Shown here: positions 57,866 through 64,000 of the stretch, piece after piece
Layout of the letters: the number at the start of each line of letters is the position of its first letter
Position numbering within the stretch: the first letter of the stretch is position 1
Assembly: GCA_948567375.1 (NCBI GenBank)
Contig: OX419758.1
Location: 18,357,001 to 18,421,000, forward strand
Direction: 5' to 3'
DNA: 64,000 nt
Origin: Lunularia cruciata
Lineage: Eukaryota; Streptophyta; Marchantiopsida; Lunulariales; Lunulariaceae
Program-made: the position numbers and the translations under genes
Notes under the pieces: model-generated
Told to the model about the DNA's origin: nothing
What the model saw: the letters and a program-made list of their open reading frames with translations, nothing else
The model's database searches: none

Positions 57866-60714
57866 CAGAACAAACCTTGATCTAGAACAAGAGAGAGGGA
57901 GAAAGGAGAGAAAAGATATTATTGATTTTTAAAGACCTCACCCACATAAATCACATGAGTAAATAATCAATCTATCAGGCAGTAGGTTTTCTTTTCAGCT
58001 GCGGTTCACTGATTATCACTGAGTAACAAAGGAAACTTTACACCCTTCCAAACATGGGTACTGATCCGATTTTGATGGTTATTTCTTTCTCAAAAGCTAT
58101 AACATATATTTTGGTTATAGCATGATATCCCACTAAATGGATGTGTATACTTTTAGTTACTGTACCAAGTATGATTCTATTCAAGAGTAGCATTCAACCA
58201 AGTCATCATTTTAAAAATCTAACTTGATGGTTTCTAAGATCATGAGGATCTTGATCAAGACTTTTAGTATGGCTATTCACTTTCAACTTTAAGAGGTCAT
58301 TAAATCTTTGCCTGGACAAGAAACCTCATGAACATCATTCTAGAGATTTAAAAGACCTTTTCGCGAAGATAATCATTAATCGTTCCGTAGATGAAACAGA
58401 TTTTGCATGTAATTACTCTACGATTAGTATCTATTCATGGATATCACCAATATGCTCTAACTGATAATTAAAGGTCAAGAGTGGACTCGGCAGTCGTGCT
58501 TAGTGAGGGTTTGTTTGACTTTGTTTTGGAGTTTGATAAACCTAATCTTTTTATTCCCACCTAAAATCTACTACCATTCAACATGTAAAGGAAATAAGAA
58601 GTCTACTTTTGTATTTTCTTTCAATGCTTCTTATGCTATAAACAAATGAGAAGCTTAGTGTAGAAGGCAAGCGGTGCGGATGCAAGTAGGCATTCTTGTT
58701 TTTACCTCATTACTACTTATACTCATGTGGGTTTATTACCCACATACTAGTTTGATTTTCAATGCGCAAGAATATCCCAACACTTATATTTATGATTGGG
58801 TATTTACCAGATTGTATCCCCTGTTTATATCCTCCAGATCCTCGGTGCTGGGCTTGCAGGTATAGCCTCCTCAATTCTTTGAAAATGTTTTCTACCATAC
58901 CGAAGTTCCCAAATATGATTGATCCTGAAAGTGTTCACTTTCGCTCTTCCTCTCAGTTCACTTTCGCTCTTCCTCTCTGATCAGAAAAGTAGCCAACATA
59001 AAAAGTGAGACAAATTCTTCTGATGAAAATCACAAGCAAGCGGAGTTTATACGGCAGAGGTCCTCAAGACTCAGTTGAAGGGTTAACACACACAGCTGTA
59101 GTAGACCTGATTGTACAAGAGTCTCCTAATTCACATCCTTTGAAGATGGCAAGTTCTTCAGTGCTATACCAGTACAGATCTTTCTTATTCACTTGTGTAG
59201 ACACACTTCAATGTGAGATACTTACAGTTCGAAATCTAAAAACACTTGACTCTTACTAGCTTTGGGCGGTATCTCTCTATGTACGTGTAAACTATTTATG
59301 TCCACATCTTCTCTGTGGAACGGCCCCAATGCTTTTGTAAGGATTGAAGGAGACTAATATGCTGAATCTTCGTTGATTCAATCATCAGAATGAATTTATA
59401 GGGAGTTTTATAGAACTCTCTAGTTATTAGGTTTGTGTTACTAACATACTAATTGTTGTAAATAATTACAATGTCACTCTTATACTGCATATTCGTGCAG
59501 AGCAAGGTCCACTCTGTATTTTACTGATTAGCAATGATTACGGGTCCTTTAGGATTCGGAAATTGCAACAACGCAAAAAGCTTATTATGATTTACAGAGA
59601 CTATTATTAACGTACAGATCTTCTTACGAGTTCCTGCCACCGAGCTAGAAAATGTATTTTCAACTTATATGTTCAACTTTCACCAACTTATTATATTTAC
59701 TGTAATCTCCATCTTATTTTAACGTGGCTTGATCTTCTAACACTTTCTTTCGTAGCTTTCAGTTTATACACTGTATGTAATGTTTGACGTTAAAAGATCT
59801 AATTCACTGGCTGAAGTCAAACAGATAAGTATTTTAATTATGCTTGGGCTTGATTCTCTCCAGTCTATTCTATGATAGTCTGTTCATGTTGATTGTTCCT
59901 AGAATACTCACAAGACTTCGTACTGCCAGTTCACTTACTTCATACTCGAATTTATAGACTATGTAGACTCGAATTCAAAAGTTTTGATGAATTCCTTGTT
60001 AACAGTACCCATGGCATGGCACACTCTTGATCTTCATATTTTACTTGCAAGGCAGTTACTTTCACGTCAGCGAAGGATCATTGTGATTGACTTGTATCTT
60101 CTTTCTGACTAGTCTGATGTACATCTCTGTGACTCTCCAATACAATATCTCATGGAATCCATTCTCATTCCAGAGAACATTAAAATATGAATGCCTTCCA
60201 TAGAAACTTAATGAATTTGACTTTGCCCTTTGTTATTCGCTTGGCTTTGGTTTGTGAAAGCTTTGCTAATACACTCGGCGCCTATCACAACCATTGTTCT
60301 CCATAGGCAGCTGAGGGAGACGAGGATGCGAGTAATTCCCAACGAGTCCAAGTGGAAAAATGATCCGGGACGCGTTGTTGGGAGCAAAAGGGATCGACAT
60401 TAGGTTGCTGAGAAGTGCGAAGTTAGGTTGCTTGTGAATTTCGTATCAACGGTAAATAGAATCTACTCTCATTCCTACATCAAACAGCGGACAGTTGAAA
60501 ACAGGTTCAGAACGACCCAAACGAGAATTAATGTTCTCAGTGCACTTTTAGTATGGTCTTTGATATTTGAATATTGAATCCAGATTGTTATTGCTAATTT
60601 TTGTGAAAATTTTAATTGTAATATAATAATTAGAATGTCCAATTTGACCTTTAATTTCGCGATACTTTTTCTTCCCTGATGCAGTAACACAAGAATCCAA
60701 TTTTTCATTCTCTA

Positions 60715-61520
60715 TTATTGGCCACTCGTTTTAGCTCCTATCAAGTGGATTAAGTACGAATTATGAAATCTCTGTTTCGTATTAGGATGTGCTATATTTG
60801 TCGTACATTGAGCATGGAAACTACTTACTTTACAAAATGAAAACAAAGCAGCTAAAGAATAAACAATACCTTGAATTCCCATTATCTTGGTCATCCACAA
60901 TGGTCTCTTTGTTGAATCATTTCTGCAACGGCATAAAAAATGAATCTTGATGGAATTACACTCTCAGTAAGTAAGATGGAGTCCAAAATACAAAAACCTT
61001 CCAAAGTACATGTTTATATACCAAAGACTTATGTTTGCCTGGGGTACTTAACATTGGCAAAGAAAGATATTTTATGTTCTCAATTCTCTTTTATATTTTT
61101 AGTGTTATAAGAATCAATGAAATTTGAAGTACTTAATGCCTTGTAGTTGTGGAGTATCTTTCAAGATAAACCATGATAGGGTAAGAATAAAGAGTGGTTG
61201 AAGATTGTTGGCCCAATTCCTAAATGGCTCCTTAGTCAATCTTCCATATCTAAAACTTTAAGAAAATAAAATGATGAACTGGATTTGGATACATTAAAAG
61301 GGAAGAAATTGAAAATTTAGAATATAGTATTTATCATTTTTGGTGAAATTTTTCTCTTTTCATCTTCTATTGCTCAAATTTTTAATAGTTTTTTCACTTA
61401 AACTTGATATTGCTCAATCCAATCTACATCATGAGGAAATTCATATATTCTTTTCTCATGTTAAAAAAGGAGATTCTAAACCCGAAGGATAAGATAATCA
61501 TTGGTTTTATATAAGGTACC
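60715..61520. repeat. AT-rich dispersed repeat, partial copy (large repeat copy 2)
   Basis: Equivalent of 3480-4300 inside the second copy of the large direct repeat, with the same landmarks. No gene seen. Confidence 0.55.
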
Positions 61521-61779
61521 CGCTCTAATACAATGCCCTATCAAAATATGGCATTCTAATAGAAAGGGCGTTTTAATTTTTGTCGTCTAGAAGGAATATG
61601 TCATCAACCTCATGTTCCTGAAATTCAAATTCCTCCACTACTTCATTCTGGTTAGAGATCCAAAGTTCTTTGAATCAGGACCCATAAATATTGTGGCGCG
61701 TAATGTGTCATTCTTCAAAGTTGTCATGAAATCCAGCTCGAACAATCTGATTTCTGAATCACCGATTGGGGAACGTTTC

Positions 61780-62880
61780 ACCATCTTGTCTTGACACAAT
61801 CGTAGATTACTTCTTATTTTGGAGGTTTTGGGTTGCCTCCTCGAGTAAGATCAATATTGCCTGATTTCTTCCAAGCCTTGATCAAATGAGATAGATTATC
61901 CTAAAATCACTTGTAAATTTTGAACCAGCTTGAACGTAAGGAGTCAGTCCGCCAAGAATAATTGCTGAACTGATTTTTTGATTTTTCATTTAGGACTTCA
62001 CATCATTTGAAGTATGACTTTGCAAGAATCCCATACCATTAGCTTTCCTTGAAGATCCCCAACAATACATGGGAATATGAGCTCCATCTATGAAATCAGC
62101 AGTCCCTTGTTAACCCATCCTTTGCTTTGATAGACCACCCATAGACCATGCTTTTTGTGGATAGATGAATCATTGCCTTTAATAATCACAAGTGGCATCC
62201 CCTTGCTGCCATCGGCTTTTATGGCAAGTATAATGATTATTCTCATCGACACAAATCCAGTAGTTGTTAACAAAATGTGCCTCACCCCTATTATGTCGAT
62301 CATTGTTCACCGAGGATCTTCTAGATACACAACAGCCCCATCCATCAATATCATATTGGATAACGTGCATGTTTTTCAAAATTGCTTAGGTATTTCATAT
62401 ATTCAAAAGCACGATTGAGCAGCATTTCATCAGAAAGTGTGGCCAAATTTGTAACTCGACAAAACAAGAACCAATTCTGCTCCATAAAATTTGTCAACCA
62501 ACCATCTAAAGCTTTGAAATTCTCCTCACTAATGTTCTCTTGTTTGGCAATTTCTTGGGCGATGTGGCGGACCATCTCTTGGGTTCCGTGCTCTTTCACA
62601 GCCCTCAGATTCTTAATCATATCAGCAATTTTGTCATCAAATTCAATGAAGATGCCTTTGCAACCACCACCGCTTAAACGTTTCCTTGTTAGGTCATTAG
62701 ACAAAGCATCAATAATACCACCGCAATTGGCCCACCAAGTCCACACTGTGCCTGATGGAAGCTTGAATTTCTTTGTTGCCCGAGTAGGAACACCATGTCA
62801 CACCATTTGTAGTGTTGCATCTAGATTGCTCGGACATTGGAGTTGCATTGATAGTTGTTGGAGGTATTTTAGTAGTTTTC
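61780..62880 (-). pseudogene. Pogo-like transposase, decayed, copy 2
   Basis: Counterpart of 4560-5660. The N-terminal frame 62746-62351 (131 codons) is uninterrupted here and covers WTWWANCGG through the helix-turn-helix region (ALDGWL, LSDEMLLNRA). In copy 1 it is broken by a one-base change in the 'gcctttgcaacc' stretch. The DDE part lies in another frame (62303-62088, IKADGS then PLVI), so it too is dead. The longer frame suggests this copy is nearer the ancestral state at that position. Confidence 0.72.
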
Positions 62881-63929
62881 CATAGACCACTTTCCAACGG
62901 TCAGATTTTGTGTTTGGAGTACTAACTTCACGGTGGGGCTCACCATTACTTTGCACCATTCGCACCGTCGAGTGTGCTGTCAGCGGGACCATTAGGGTTT
63001 CAGACCTATCTCAAGTCCAAGGGTATACTTTTAAAGTGCAGCTCAAGTGGAGAGTTAGTGGAGGATTTGGCGGTCAACCAAATTTAGGGTTTACATCAGA
63101 TTTTTGTTGGAGTTTACATTAGATTTTGGTCAGATTTGGAGGAGTTTTGCTAGATTAAAAAGAGTTTCAAAGTTGCAAATTTTGGCTAGAGTTGGTGGAG
63201 TTTTTGCCAAATTTGGAAGAGTTTTGCCAGATTTGGAAGAGGTTTGAAGTAAAAAGAAGAAAGGCCTCATTTGGCGTTTAGAGGCTTTGAGGCATAGGGC
63301 TGTGGGCTATGAGAGGCTACAAAGGCCTAAAAGGGCCAACAAGCCAACTTGTTGGTGTGACACTAGCTAGTTTAGAGTAGATCTTGGTCATTGTTTGGCA
63401 AAATCTGCCCATCCTGCTAGATTGTGTGCAATAGGGTTTGACCCCTAGATCTCTTGTTCCTAGATTGGTGCCCTAGTCAATTGGTCCACCCTCACTTGTT
63501 GTCCTAGTGACTGGCCCACTGTTATCTATACACTTGTAGCTTTGGCTAGGCAAGGCAGTTTGATCCCATTCTTGGTGATCTTGGTCCCTTAAGATGTAAA
63601 TACAAACTTCTCTTTTGTCAAATCCCAAATGGTGGCAGAGTCAGTCCGGTGTTACTTTATGAGATGGAGGGTTTTTGTTTAGATTTCTTGTGATTGGACC
63701 TCCTCCATTCTTTACTTCTTGTTTTTGCACCACATTTGTGTGAGGTGCCCTGACTTTTGAACTTTGGCGCTCTAGTGTGCTCTCGGTAATGAGACTGGAG
63801 TGATGACCAGTAGACTACCTTTGTTTCTCTTTGGTGAGGCGGCAAATGATGACTTGCAGACCGTGAGAGTGCATGTGGTGATGGGAGGTTACAAGTCACC
63901 CTTTCTCCTAGTATAGTTATCTCAGTTAG

Positions 63930-64000
63930 TGTAACAATATGGAGTTTAGCAATGAAGTTAGTCGGGCTTACAAAGTAGAGAATAAGACAAAATAGCCTAG
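63930..64000 (+). repeat. Start of Ty3/gypsy LTR (cut by window end)
   Basis: Begins TGTAACAATATGGAG like the LTR at 6709 and differs from it by a single base over the visible part. It shows that the large duplication includes the retroelement insertion point. Confidence 0.85.

Larger units (their letters stand above)
57182..64000. repeat. Large direct repeat, copy 2
   Basis: Partner of the segment at the window start. Differences from copy 1 include about 24 extra bases near 58767-58790, a 24-base tandem duplication near 58945-58970, and loss of about 14 bases near 60713. It ends at the window edge inside a Ty3/gypsy LTR whose first base is at 63930 (6709 in copy 1), so the repeat probably continues beyond the window. 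Its left end abuts the end of an unrelated AT-rich repeat at about 57180. Confidence 0.93.

Noticed and set aside
58674-58865. Hydrophobic frame of 63 codons near the large repeat's 24-base insertion
   Set aside because: The matching part of copy 1 lacks the insertion and reads differently; no family recognised.
1-64000. CRISPR arrays, rRNA or tRNA genes, bacterial operons
   Set aside because: No regularly spaced repeat-spacer units, cloverleaf-type sequences or ribosomal RNA segments were noticed, and intron-bearing genes show the DNA is eukaryotic.

Overview
This window looks like nuclear DNA from a land plant with an AT-rich, repeat-laden genome. Genes carry short introns with GT/AG borders, LTR retrotransposons and plant-type DNA transposons are abundant, and there is a fragment resembling mitochondrial atp6. 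The most diagnostic gene (39961-44557) has an alpha/beta-hydrolase N-terminus followed by NB-ARC and LRR domains. This 'HNL' architecture was described from liverworts, so a bryophyte, most likely a liverwort, is my best guess. That is inference; no marker in the window proves it.

Layout. (1) Positions 1-6779 and 57182-64000 are two nearly identical copies of one segment in direct orientation. Each holds an atp6-like fragment, AT-rich non-coding DNA, a decayed pogo-like transposase on the minus strand, and the first bases of a Ty3/gypsy LTR. (2) 6709-14520 is a decayed Ty3/gypsy element with LTR, gag, protease, RT, RNase H, integrase and a PHD-finger-like C-terminal segment. A G-rich minisatellite follows at 14585-14890. 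(3) 16320-17410 is a broken PIF/Harbinger transposase on the minus strand. (4) 18840-30600 is a mosaic of host-gene debris: pieces of HNL flanks, exons of an unidentified gene, a broken OTU-type cysteine protease gene, and an LRR-like 5' end. (5) 30960-38400 is mostly transposon DNA: a LINE-like fragment, an AT-rich repeat, and nested LTRs on the minus strand. (6) 38500-44620 is the HNL gene with a duplicated promoter and first exon upstream. (7) 45050-53760 repeats the modules of region 4 in nearly the same order, including a better preserved OTU gene at 50871-52047. (8) 53870-57180 is an AT-rich repeat with inverted ends that abuts the second copy of the large direct repeat.

The only gene that looks close to functional is the HNL gene. 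Even it departs from the consensus at two key places: Cys replaces the nucleophilic Ser of the hydrolase, and the MHD/ARC2 region is abnormal. Because the neighbouring modules (HNL flanks, OTU protease, LRR-like gene, unknown exons) are duplicated on both sides of it, the region reads as an immune-receptor cluster expanding by local duplication and decaying under transposon insertion. Both strands were read by eye. Identities are estimates from visual alignment and no database search was possible.
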